From Chryseobacterium sp. ISL-6 (GTDB taxonomy: Bacteria > Bacteroidota > Bacteroidia > Flavobacteriales > Weeksellaceae), in assembly GCF_018613715.1 (NCBI RefSeq), contig NZ_JAGGPT010000005.1:248001-312000 (forward strand): a DNA stretch of 64,000 bases, read 5' to 3'. Below the pieces are notes generated by a model. The model was not told the origin of the DNA. It was given only the letters and a program-made list of their open reading frames with translations, and did not search any database. Both the position numbers and the translations under genes were made by a program. Below, one piece after another: positions 44,645 through 52,435 of the stretch; the first letter of the stretch is position 1, and each line of letters opens with the position of its first letter.

Positions 44645-45670
44645 ATGGAACTAGGAATAGGAATGTTTGGTGATTTAGCTTTTGACCAGACAACAGGGAA
44701 ATATAAAGATGCCGGAGTAAAAATCAGAGAAATTCTCGAACAGGTAAAATTAATGGATGAGGTAGGAATCGACGTTTTTGCAATGGGAGAGCACCATCGT
44801 CCTGATTATGCTGTTTCTTCTCCTGAAATGGTATTGGCAGCAGCAGCGAGCATTACAAAAAATATTAAACTGGCAAGTGGTGTTACTGTTTTAAGTTCAT
44901 CGGAACCAGTAAAAGTTTATGAAGATTTTTCAACATTAGACCTTATTTCTGATGGAAGAGCAGAAATATTTGTAGGAAGAGGCAGTTTTATTGAATCCTT
45001 TCCACTTTATGGATATTCACTGAATGATTATGAGCAACTCTTTGATGAGAAGTTAGAATTGTTGTTAAAAATAAACTCAGAAGAGAATGTTTCATGGTCA
45101 GGAAAGCTTCGTGCACCGATGCAGAATCAAACGGTCTATCCAAGAGCAAAGAATGGTGGAAGGCTTCCTATATGGAGAGCTGTTGGTGGAACTCCGCAAT
45201 CAGTTTTAAGTGCTGCGAAACTAGGAATGCCATTAGTCGTGGCGATTATTGGTGGAATGCCTATTCAGTTTAGAAATCTGATAGAATTCTATAAACAGGA
45301 ATATCAAAATGCTGGACACGATATTTCTGAGATGCAGATCGCAATACATTCTCATACTTTTGTAAGTGATGACCAGAATGTGGTAGATGGCTATTTCAAT
45401 AATTATAAGTCACAGATGGACAGGATAGGATCTTCCAGAGGTTGGGCTCCATATACTAAAGCTCAATATGATGGTGGAAGAGGTAAAGATGGTGCTTTAT
45501 TTATTGGAAGTCCTGCTGAAGTTTCTGATAAGATTGCTTATATGAAGGAAATTTTTGGTATTACCAGATTTATTGGACACATGGATGTAGGGGATCCGGA
45601 CCATAATTTGATGATGAAATCTATTGAATTATTTGGTCAGGAAGTATTACCTAACATTAAATCTTTATAA
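44645..45670 (+). CDS. Luciferase-like (LLM class) flavin-dependent oxidoreductase
   Basis: 341-aa TIM-barrel enzyme of the bacterial luciferase-like monooxygenase superfamily, which uses reduced FMN and often oxygen. Seen: MGEHHRPDYAVSSPEM near residue 47, the flavin-binding region KLASGVTVLSS near 77, GRAEIFVGRGSFIESFPLYG near 105, and the C-terminal FIGSPAEVSDKIAYMKE. The true substrate is not predictable for this group. Single gene between its own promoter and a terminator shared with sbcC. Confidence 0.88.
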   Translation: MELGIGMFGDLAFDQTTGKYKDAGVKIREILEQVKLMDEVGIDVFAMGEHHRPDYAVSSPEMVLAAAASITKNIKLASGVTVLSSSEPVKVYEDFSTLDLISDGRAEIFVGRGSFIESFPLYGYSLNDYEQLFDEKLELLLKINSEENVSWSGKLRAPMQNQTVYPRAKNGGRLPIWRAVGGTPQSVLSAAKLGMPLVVAIIGGMPIQFRNLIEFYKQEYQNAGHDISEMQIAIHSHTFVSDDQNVVDGYFNNYKSQMDRIGSSRGWAPYTKAQYDGGRGKDGALFIGSPAEVSDKIAYMKEIFGITRFIGHMDVGDPDHNLMMKSIELFGQEVLPNIKSL

Positions 45671-45677
45671 AACAAAG

Positions 45678-45711
45678 AAACTCCATTGAGCAATTCAATG
45701 GAGTTTTTTTT
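45678..45711. terminator. Bidirectional terminator between LLM gene and sbcC
   Basis: AAACTCCATTGA / TCAATGGAGTTT, 12-bp perfect stem with a five-base loop and T-run, between convergent genes. Confidence 0.9.
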
Positions 45712-45741
45712 GATATGATATTGAAGATTGAAAAATGCTAT

Positions 45742-48700
45742 TTAAATGATCTTAATAAGACTTCCACGCTCTTCATCTTTTACAATACTCAATGAAACGG
45801 GGATTTTTTCTTTAAGTTCTTCTACATGCGAGATAATTCCTACGATCCTGTTTTCCTTTTGGAGCCCCATCAACGTTTCAAAAACAATATTTACTGATTC
45901 CACATCCTGTGTTCCAAAACCTTCATCTATAAAAAAGAAATTTTTATCTGCTTTTGTTGTAGCCTGTACACTTTCTGCTAAAGCTAAAGCCAAACTTAAT
46001 GATACCTGGAATGCCTGTCCTCCAGATAGTGTTTTTACACTTCGGGTTCGTCCCTCATTCAGGTAGTCAACTATTTCAAAATCATTGTTCTCATTCAGTT
46101 GGAGACTCAGTTGATTTCTGGTCATCTTATGGAATCGTACATTTGCGTGATCGCAGAGTTGTCTTAGATAAATGGATGAAACGTACTGAACAAAACCGGC
46201 TGCTTTAAACAAGTTGGTCATCACTTTTAAATTCTCAGATCGCTTCTGAAGTTCACTGAGATTTTTCAGAAGACTTTCTTTTTTCTTAAACTCTTTTTCA
46301 AGCCTGTCAATTTCAGAAATAGTTTTAACAACAGTGTCGTTAGCTTGCTTTAATGTTGTTTCAATAATTTTAAATTGATCTTCAACAGAATGAAACTCTT
46401 CTTTGTTAAAAGAGAAATCTTTAAGCTTTACCTCTAGTTCCTGAATTCCGTTTTTTAATGTTTCAAACTGAATTCTGAACTGTTGGATTTGATTCCTTTT
46501 CTCCTGAACATGGATTTCTTCTATTAAGATATTTTGAACATCCATTAATGTAGTAAAACCTTGTTGTGCTAAAGCGAGCTGTAATGATTCTTCGTTGGAA
46601 GAAATTTCTTTTTCTAGCTCTGAAACCCTGATAGCTAGCTGATTTACAATGGTTTTTTGTTCTGCCAGTTTGGGCGCAGTTTCTTTTTCCTGATTAGTTA
46701 GAGTTTGATAATTTCTTTCAACATCAAGATTGGATTCAGCTAATTTTTGATGAAGGTCGAAAACCTCAGGATATGATTGGTTCTTATAATCATTCCAATT
46801 CAAAGTCTTTAAATTTGAACGATTGGTGTTGATCTGTTCTTCTTTTTTTGCTTCTTCCAGTTTAAATTCGTCCAAAGCTTTTTTATACTTTTCTAGGGTT
46901 TCCTGCTCTTTTTCAAGAATTTCTCTTTCCTTTAAAATCAGCTGACTGATTTGTTCCATCTGCTTTTCTATGGTAAATGACTGTTGACGTTTTAATTCAA
47001 AGTCATTTTCTTGATCAGCATTAAAATTTTCCCATATAAAATTTTGACGATGAGTTAATATCTCTTTTTGAAGCTGATTTAAAACTTCCTGCTCTGTTCG
47101 TAATTGATCTTCAAAGATCTTTTTACGATCCAGAATTTTTTCAATTTCAGAAGTCTGTTTTTGAATTTTTAAAAGTTCATTTTCGATAGATTGTATTTTT
47201 TCCTGAATATCATTGAGCTCAGTATTCACATCGTGAAATCCGACAATATTTGGATGTTCTAACGATCCGCAAAGTGGACATGATTCACCATCATGTAATT
47301 CGTTGGCAAAACGGGATAATTCATTCTGAATTTTAAGGTGGTCAAACTTTTGTGATAATTCTTTTCTGCCAGTTTCTAAAGAATCTGTTTTTAGTTTAAA
47401 ATCTTCTCGAAAATTTTCAGGATTGATATTAAAGGGCTTTAAGTCTTCTAAAACCTTTGTGATTAATCCCTTGTGATGAATTAGTTTTTCGGTTTGCTTG
47501 TGTTGGAGATCATTCAGATTTTTTTTGTGTACAAACCAATTTCCAACACTAATTAATAAATTAGCTTCAATTTTTTTTGGTTTTAAAGCTTCTGTCTCCT
47601 TAGTAAGATCATTTATTTTTTTTAAAGTGTTCTTTTGTTTTTCTTCAACTTCCTGCACTTTTTCAGAACCCTTCTGTGTCCTTTCTTCAAGTGTTTTTAT
47701 TTCAGTCGAAAACCTCAATATTTGTAAGATCAAACCTAAATCATTTTCTTGTGTTTTTGACTGTCCTAATGCATCAAATTTAGGTTGGAGCGATAGAAGC
47801 TGTTCTCTTATTTTAGTGAAATTTTTCTCGGTTTCCGCTACATATTTTATATGGACTTCCTGCTCTTTTTGTCTTGCTGAAATTTCATGTGATAGCTTAT
47901 TTTTTTCATTAAGCAAAGGATTAAAGATCCTGAAAACAGTATCATAGATATTTGTTTTCTTTTCTAAAGCATCAATCTTTAATTTATCAGCAGATATCTT
48001 TTCAAAATCCTCTTTCTTTTGTTGTAAATTTTCAAAATCTGTTTTTAGACTTTTTAATTGCTGATATTTTTCTGAAGCTTGTTGATGCTCATTTTTTACC
48101 TGATCGTATTTTTGCTGCTCTTTTGTAAGATTTTCTTTTTGAGAATTAATCTGTTCCGCACTTATTTCCTCAAATCCTTTCAATTCACCTTGTAATTGAT
48201 CCAGCTCAGATTTGTTTCTGATATTTAAAACCGAGACATTATTTTGTAAATCAAACCGTTGAAGATTAAAAATTTCCTTCATCATGCTCGTTCTTTCTGC
48301 TGCTCCCAATTCAAGGAATTCCTTAAACTGGCCTTGCGGAATAATAATTGTACGCTTAAAATTCGCATAACTTAATCCTATAATTTGCTCAGCATCAGAA
48401 TGGTCGAGTGGTATCCATTTTTCATTCCTCTTTTCATAAAAAGTTACAGAGGAAGGTTTTACATCATCAAATTTTTTGAAATTTCTTTTGAAATCTCGGG
48501 TTGCACGGAATAATTTATTTTCATGGTTTATGAAATCAAATTCAATATAGGAACTGTTTGATTTCAGATTCATCATATTGTAAGCTCGTTTGTCACGCAT
48601 ATTCAAACGCTCCGTTTCACCATATAAAGCAAAAGAAATTGCTTCAAGGATAGATGATTTTCCGGAACCAACCGAACCAAAGATTCCGAACAATCCAGCC

Positions 48701-48780
48701 TCAGTAAGGTTTCTGAAATCGATAGTCTGACGTTCCTGATAAGAATATAGACCTTCTATTGTTACTTGAATTGGGATCAT
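45742..48780 (-). CDS. sbcC: Exonuclease SbcC, ATPase subunit
   Basis: Rad50-like ATPase of the SbcCD nuclease, which opens DNA hairpins and processes double-strand breaks. Walker A GSVGSGKS at residues 35-42, long coiled coils on both sides of a zinc-hook motif CPLCG near residue 500 that joins two molecules, then the ABC signature LSGGQAFQVSLSLALA and Walker B FFFIDEGFGT near the C-terminus. 1012 aa is the normal size. It begins 2 bases after the sbcD stop, in one operon. Confidence 0.95.
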   Translation of the reverse strand: MIPIQVTIEGLYSYQERQTIDFRNLTEAGLFGIFGSVGSGKSSILEAISFALYGETERLNMRDKRAYNMMNLKSNSSYIEFDFINHENKLFRATRDFKRNFKKFDDVKPSSVTFYEKRNEKWIPLDHSDAEQIIGLSYANFKRTIIIPQGQFKEFLELGAAERTSMMKEIFNLQRFDLQNNVSVLNIRNKSELDQLQGELKGFEEISAEQINSQKENLTKEQQKYDQVKNEHQQASEKYQQLKSLKTDFENLQQKKEDFEKISADKLKIDALEKKTNIYDTVFRIFNPLLNEKNKLSHEISARQKEQEVHIKYVAETEKNFTKIREQLLSLQPKFDALGQSKTQENDLGLILQILRFSTEIKTLEERTQKGSEKVQEVEEKQKNTLKKINDLTKETEALKPKKIEANLLISVGNWFVHKKNLNDLQHKQTEKLIHHKGLITKVLEDLKPFNINPENFREDFKLKTDSLETGRKELSQKFDHLKIQNELSRFANELHDGESCPLCGSLEHPNIVGFHDVNTELNDIQEKIQSIENELLKIQKQTSEIEKILDRKKIFEDQLRTEQEVLNQLQKEILTHRQNFIWENFNADQENDFELKRQQSFTIEKQMEQISQLILKEREILEKEQETLEKYKKALDEFKLEEAKKEEQINTNRSNLKTLNWNDYKNQSYPEVFDLHQKLAESNLDVERNYQTLTNQEKETAPKLAEQKTIVNQLAIRVSELEKEISSNEESLQLALAQQGFTTLMDVQNILIEEIHVQEKRNQIQQFRIQFETLKNGIQELEVKLKDFSFNKEEFHSVEDQFKIIETTLKQANDTVVKTISEIDRLEKEFKKKESLLKNLSELQKRSENLKVMTNLFKAAGFVQYVSSIYLRQLCDHANVRFHKMTRNQLSLQLNENNDFEIVDYLNEGRTRSVKTLSGGQAFQVSLSLALALAESVQATTKADKNFFFIDEGFGTQDVESVNIVFETLMGLQKENRIVGIISHVEELKEKIPVSLSIVKDEERGSLIKII

Positions 48781-48782
48781 GA

Positions 48783-49988
48783 TTAAGCGTTTAAAATTTC
48801 ATTGAACATTTTCATTAAGTCTTCATTAGGTTGCTGTCCATTATTTTTAGATTTAAAATAATCCTGAAATAAAGATTGAATATCCTGATTCAGATTAATT
48901 TCATGAAGATGGTTTTCATTGAAATCCTGATTTTTAACCTTCGGAATCAAGTGAACGATACCATTGTGAGACTGGTAAATACGTTTTCTTTCATCTGCTT
49001 TTAAAAATGTTTCACTTTCCAGTGTCAATTCAACCAGAGTATCTTGATTTTCAAGTAACCATTCAATAGTTTTTTCTATAGAATCAAATGTTTTTCTAAT
49101 GAGAGACTTTCCATTTTTTAGAGCTACTCTTTCATATGAAACCTCTTTGTTGGGCTCTGCTTCGATAATATTGACATATTTTGTTTGTCCAGCTTCACTG
49201 AAGCTATAACATAGGGGTGAAGAAGAATATACAACCGGTTTTTCTTTTGTTCCAATATTCTGAAAACTGTGAAGATGTCCCAAAGCAGTATATTGAATTT
49301 GATCAGGGATAATATCGGAATAAATAAGGTCTGCAGCTCCAATTTTAATAGGCTTTTCACCTTCAGGCTCTTCAATGAGTTCTGTGCCTCTTTTATTCAT
49401 ATATAAATGAGCTGTTAAAATATTGACGCCATTGGTGTCACAAAATTCATCAGCAAGCTTTTTCCAGTTTTCAGCTAGAACTTTATTAAGTTCTTCCTCT
49501 TTATTCTCTCCAAAATATTCCTTTAATCGGACCTCGTTTGCATAAGGAGTATGTAAAATTCGTATTGGGAAATCTAAACCATTAAGTTGTAACTCGATCA
49601 ATCCTTCAACCGAATTTGAAATCGTAAAATTTTCCAGTTCAAATGGGTTAATCTTAGCTTTTGGATGACCAATTAAAATAATTCCACATTCTCTGGCAAG
49701 TGGATCGGGAGCATCAATTAAACTTGGAGCATCATGATTTCCCGAAATAGCTATAACAGGACGCTTCCCATTTAATGATAAACGTTTTAACGTTTTATAA
49801 AACAACTCAATGGCATCAACTCTAGGGTTGAAGTTATCAAACAGGTCCCCGGCTACAATAATCAGATCTACCTTTTGTACGTCGGCTATTTGAACAATTT
49901 CATTCATAACCTGAACCTGTTCTTCCAGACGTGAAAACCGATCCAGACGTTTCCCTAAATGCCAGTCGGCAGTATGCAGAATTTTCAT
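48783..49988 (-). CDS. sbcD: Exonuclease SbcD, nuclease subunit
   Basis: Mre11-like metallophosphoesterase, the catalytic partner of SbcC. The metal-binding motifs occur in order: DWHLG at residues 8-12, GDLFDN near 47, SGNHDAP near 82, TAHLYMN and LGHLHSFQN further on. 401 aa is the expected size. It is the first gene of the sbcD-sbcC operon and is divergent from an unknown exported protein. Confidence 0.95.
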   Translation of the reverse strand: MKILHTADWHLGKRLDRFSRLEEQVQVMNEIVQIADVQKVDLIIVAGDLFDNFNPRVDAIELFYKTLKRLSLNGKRPVIAISGNHDAPSLIDAPDPLARECGIILIGHPKAKINPFELENFTISNSVEGLIELQLNGLDFPIRILHTPYANEVRLKEYFGENKEEELNKVLAENWKKLADEFCDTNGVNILTAHLYMNKRGTELIEEPEGEKPIKIGAADLIYSDIIPDQIQYTALGHLHSFQNIGTKEKPVVYSSSPLCYSFSEAGQTKYVNIIEAEPNKEVSYERVALKNGKSLIRKTFDSIEKTIEWLLENQDTLVELTLESETFLKADERKRIYQSHNGIVHLIPKVKNQDFNENHLHEINLNQDIQSLFQDYFKSKNNGQQPNEDLMKMFNEILNA

Positions 49989-50047
49989 AACTCAAATGTA
50001 AGAAACAAAAAAGGGAAAGTGAAATTCTATTTTTTATTTTAATATTC

Positions 50048-50078
50048 TTGAGAATGGAATTTTTTATGAGTATTTTTG
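50048..50078 (+). promoter_or_regulatory. Promoter of the 50095 operon
   Basis: TTG (50048-50050), 20 bases, TATTTTTG (50071-50078), exact consensus, 17 bases before the ATG. Confidence 0.75.
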
Positions 50079-50094
50079 AAAAAAACTGATTTTT

Positions 50095-50952
50095 ATGAAA
50101 AGTATTTGGATTGTTTTTTTCTTTTTATTTGGATTGTTTTTAAATGCCCAAAACCTGGAAAAAATTGTAAAAGAAGTAAAAGAAGAGGGAGTCGATCTAT
50201 ATAGAAGTGAAATGGCCAGTTGGTATGGAACCGATGTTTTCAAAGAGAATTATACTAACATGGAGAATGTAGGGGGGTATTTTTCTTATGTCAATGAGGC
50301 TGTTCCCAAATGTGTTTTTTTTTCCAAAAGTAATAAAGTATTAGCTACAATTTCTTTTCCTACTAATTATAATCCGCAAGACGCAAAAGTGGATTTAAAT
50401 GAAAGAGATTTTACAGAAATTGAAAATGATTATTTTAAGATTAGACAAAATGCTCTTGAAAGAATTAAAAATGATACTATTTTTAAACATTATAAGAACA
50501 CAAATTTAAACCTAGTTCCAATCATCAAAAACAATATCAAAAAAGTATATGTTTTAACAGGTCCTTCAATGAACAATGTGGTAATTTTTGGGAATGATTA
50601 TTTGATAACTTTTAACCACGAAGGTAATGTTCGAAATGTAGAAAAGTTACATAAAGGAATTATCATTCAAAATATTAATGATGAAAAAGTTGGCAAGACA
50701 ATTGCGGGAGCTCATTCTCATGTATTAGAAAATTGGTCGCTGATAACACCTACTGATATTTGTACCTTAATGCTCTATTATAAGTTTACAAAGTGGGATG
50801 ATTATACAGTTATTTCCAAAGAATATGTGAGTGTATGGAATGGGAAATCTAATAATCTTTCTATTGAAAAAAAAGAGAAATTTAAGAAAGTTGCAGAGAA
50901 CATCCTTAATGGCAATAGACAACAGGAAAACATTCAAAAAAGAACAGAATAA
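50095..50952 (+). CDS. Exported protein of unknown function
   Basis: 285-aa protein with a clear signal peptide (MKSIWIVFFFLFGLFLNAQ) and no lipobox. The mature part has mixed alpha/beta character with a conserved-looking C-terminal region: GAHSHVLENWSLITPTDICT near residue 205, then TKWDDYTVISKEYVSVWNG. The His-x-His followed by a TDICT/LMLYYKF segment could be a metal site, but I recognise no family. The VF530-type gene begins 1 base after its stop, so the two are an operon. Confidence 0.72.
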   Translation: MKSIWIVFFFLFGLFLNAQNLEKIVKEVKEEGVDLYRSEMASWYGTDVFKENYTNMENVGGYFSYVNEAVPKCVFFSKSNKVLATISFPTNYNPQDAKVDLNERDFTEIENDYFKIRQNALERIKNDTIFKHYKNTNLNLVPIIKNNIKKVYVLTGPSMNNVVIFGNDYLITFNHEGNVRNVEKLHKGIIIQNINDEKVGKTIAGAHSHVLENWSLITPTDICTLMLYYKFTKWDDYTVISKEYVSVWNGKSNNLSIEKKEKFKKVAENILNGNRQQENIQKRTE

Positions 50953-50953
50953 T

Positions 50954-51202
50954 ATGGAACAATCCAAAGATCCCTTACACGGCAAAAGGCTTGATGCTAT
51001 GCTAGAGGAGTTAGTTGAATATTATGAAGGATTTGAAAAGTTAGGAGAGCAGATTAATATTAAATGTTTTACGGATAATCCAAGTATTAATTCTTCGTTG
51101 AAATTTTTACGTAAAACCGATTGGGCAAGAACAAAAGTTGAAAGTCTGTATCTCTTTATGTTGAGACAGAAAAAAAGGAATGAAACAAAGAATAGAAAGT
51201 AG
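50954..51202 (+). CDS. VF530-family DNA-binding protein
   Basis: Small basic protein matching the VF530 (DUF2132) family, named from a Vibrio fischeri DNA-binding protein. Key features: SKDPLHGKRLDAMLEELVEYY at the start (cut here in two: SKDPLHG and LDAMLEELVEYY), then LGEQINIKCFTDNPSINSSL and FLRKTDWARTKVESLYL. The true start is the ATG at 50954; the longer frame from 50831 overlaps the upstream gene in another frame and is not used. 82 aa is the usual size. Cellular role is not established. Confidence 0.88.
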   Translation: MEQSKDPLHGKRLDAMLEELVEYYEGFEKLGEQINIKCFTDNPSINSSLKFLRKTDWARTKVESLYLFMLRQKKRNETKNRK

Positions 51203-51261
51203 AAGATCTGATATTGCTTTAATACTCTTTTCGTATTTCTTCTCTAAATAAATCAAAATAG

Positions 51262-51269
51262 TATATTTG
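51262..51269 (+). promoter_or_regulatory. -7 element of slyD
   Basis: TATATTTG, exact TAnnTTTG, 44 bases before the ATG; the leader contains a small CGTGA/TCACG hairpin at 51280-51297. Confidence 0.55.
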
Positions 51270-51312
51270 CACCGTTAATCGTGAAAAAAGACTCACGAAA
51301 AAAAGAAAAAAT

Positions 51313-51813
51313 ATGACAATCGAAAACAATCATGTTGTAGCTGTAAGTTACATACTTCACACAATCGAAGAGGATGGAAGTAAGATTCTTGTAGAAGAAA
51401 CAACAGCAGAAAATCCACTTACATTTTTGCACGGTGTAGGAATGATGATCCCAAAGTTTGAGCAAAATATCCTTGGTTTAAAAGCGGGTGATAAAGCAGC
51501 TTTTACTATTCTGCCTGAAGAAGCTTATGGTGACAGACAACCGGACGCTATAGCACAATTACCAGTTGATATGTTTAATGAATCTGGTCTTCCACCTGTT
51601 GGAGCTATTTTGCCTTTGTCTGATAATCAAGGGAATAATTTTCAAGCATTGGTAGTTGAAGTAACGCCAGAAGTTGTAATAGCTGACCTTAACCATCCGA
51701 TGGCTGGAAAAGTTTTAGATTTCCAGGTGGAAATTTTAAACACACGTCCCGCTACAGAAGAAGAATTAGCACATGGTCATCCTCATGGAATTGACGGAAC
51801 AGATGCTCATTAA
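51313..51813 (+). CDS. slyD: FKBP-type peptidyl-prolyl isomerase, SlyD-like
   Basis: Peptidyl-prolyl cis-trans isomerase and chaperone of the SlyD branch. The FKBP fold is split by the insert-in-flap domain: an N-terminal part with PLTFLHGVGMMIPKFEQNIL, GLKAGDKAAFTILPEEAYGD, the insert (about 70-125), and the returning strand DLNHPMAGKVLDFQVEIL. The tail is short and His-rich (HGHPHGIDGTDAH), a reduced form of the metal-binding tail of E. coli SlyD. 166 aa; cytoplasmic, with no signal peptide. Monocistronic. Confidence 0.93.
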   Translation: MTIENNHVVAVSYILHTIEEDGSKILVEETTAENPLTFLHGVGMMIPKFEQNILGLKAGDKAAFTILPEEAYGDRQPDAIAQLPVDMFNESGLPPVGAILPLSDNQGNNFQALVVEVTPEVVIADLNHPMAGKVLDFQVEILNTRPATEEELAHGHPHGIDGTDAH

Positions 51814-51822
51814 AAATAATAG

Positions 51823-51850
51823 AATGTCCGATTTTTTCGGACATTTTTTT
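51823..51850 (+). terminator. Intrinsic terminator after slyD
   Basis: AATGTCCGA / TCGGACATT stem with a T loop and T-run. Confidence 0.9.
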
Positions 51851-51876
51851 TAATATCAATATTGTTGATGATTATT

Positions 51877-52254
51877 TTAATCTAAAAATTTTCCAGAAAC
51901 ATAATACCAGCGGTCATGCATTTTCTGAAAAACAGAAAACTCATGATGAACTTGTGGGTTTCCATCCTGATCTGTATAATAAGCCTTAAATTCAACATGA
52001 TTTAAAGCTGGAGTTTGGACAATTTCTAATTTTGTCCATTCATTAATTTCACCCCATTCCTGCAAATCTTTTTTGTTATGCAACTTACGCTTTCCAGGTA
52101 GAGTGGTTTCCATTAAATATTCTCCATTAGGAATAGCAAATGCTGAAAATCGGGAACGCATTAAAGCTTCTGCTGTTGGAGCATGTTTTTCTCCTGTATG
52201 ATAAGGCTTACAACATTGTTCATATGATTTTCCAGAGCAACAGGGACAATTCAT
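51877..52254 (-). CDS. ychJ: YchJ-family protein with SEC-C metal-binding motif
   Basis: 125-aa protein of the YchJ family. The N-terminus carries a SEC-C zinc motif (CPCCSGKSYEQCC, residues 3-15), followed by RSRFSAFA and an NTF2-like domain (VEFKAYYTD, HHEFSVFQK, WYYVSG). Function is not settled in any organism. Stands alone between slyD and dcp, all with separate terminators. Confidence 0.9.
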   Translation of the reverse strand: MNCPCCSGKSYEQCCKPYHTGEKHAPTAEALMRSRFSAFAIPNGEYLMETTLPGKRKLHNKKDLQEWGEINEWTKLEIVQTPALNHVEFKAYYTDQDGNPQVHHEFSVFQKMHDRWYYVSGKFLD

Positions 52255-52399
52255 TTATTTATTTTTTAAAACACAAAAATCACGAATTTTTATCACAAAT
52301 ACCACAGTTTTTGTTCTATTAATTAAAATTTCATTTGAATCAATGGTATAATTTCTGTGCTTATACGTGAATTTATTTGGACCATGTATGTTTAAAAAC

Positions 52400-52427
52400 A
52401 AAAAAAGCATCCAACTTAATGAATGCT
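52400..52427 (-). terminator. Intrinsic terminator after dcp
   Basis: On the minus strand AGCATTC / GGATGCT stem followed by seven T. Confidence 0.7.
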
Positions 52428-52435
52428 CTAAAAAT

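Noticed and set aside
47498..47947. Plus-strand open frame of 149 codons rich in Ser, Phe and Cys
   Set aside because: Antisense to the coiled-coil part of sbcC; arises from its Glu/Lys-rich codons read backwards.
50831..50953. 41-codon N-terminal extension of the VF530 protein
   Set aside because: It overlaps the upstream coding gene in another frame; the family begins near SKDPLHG after the ATG at 50954.
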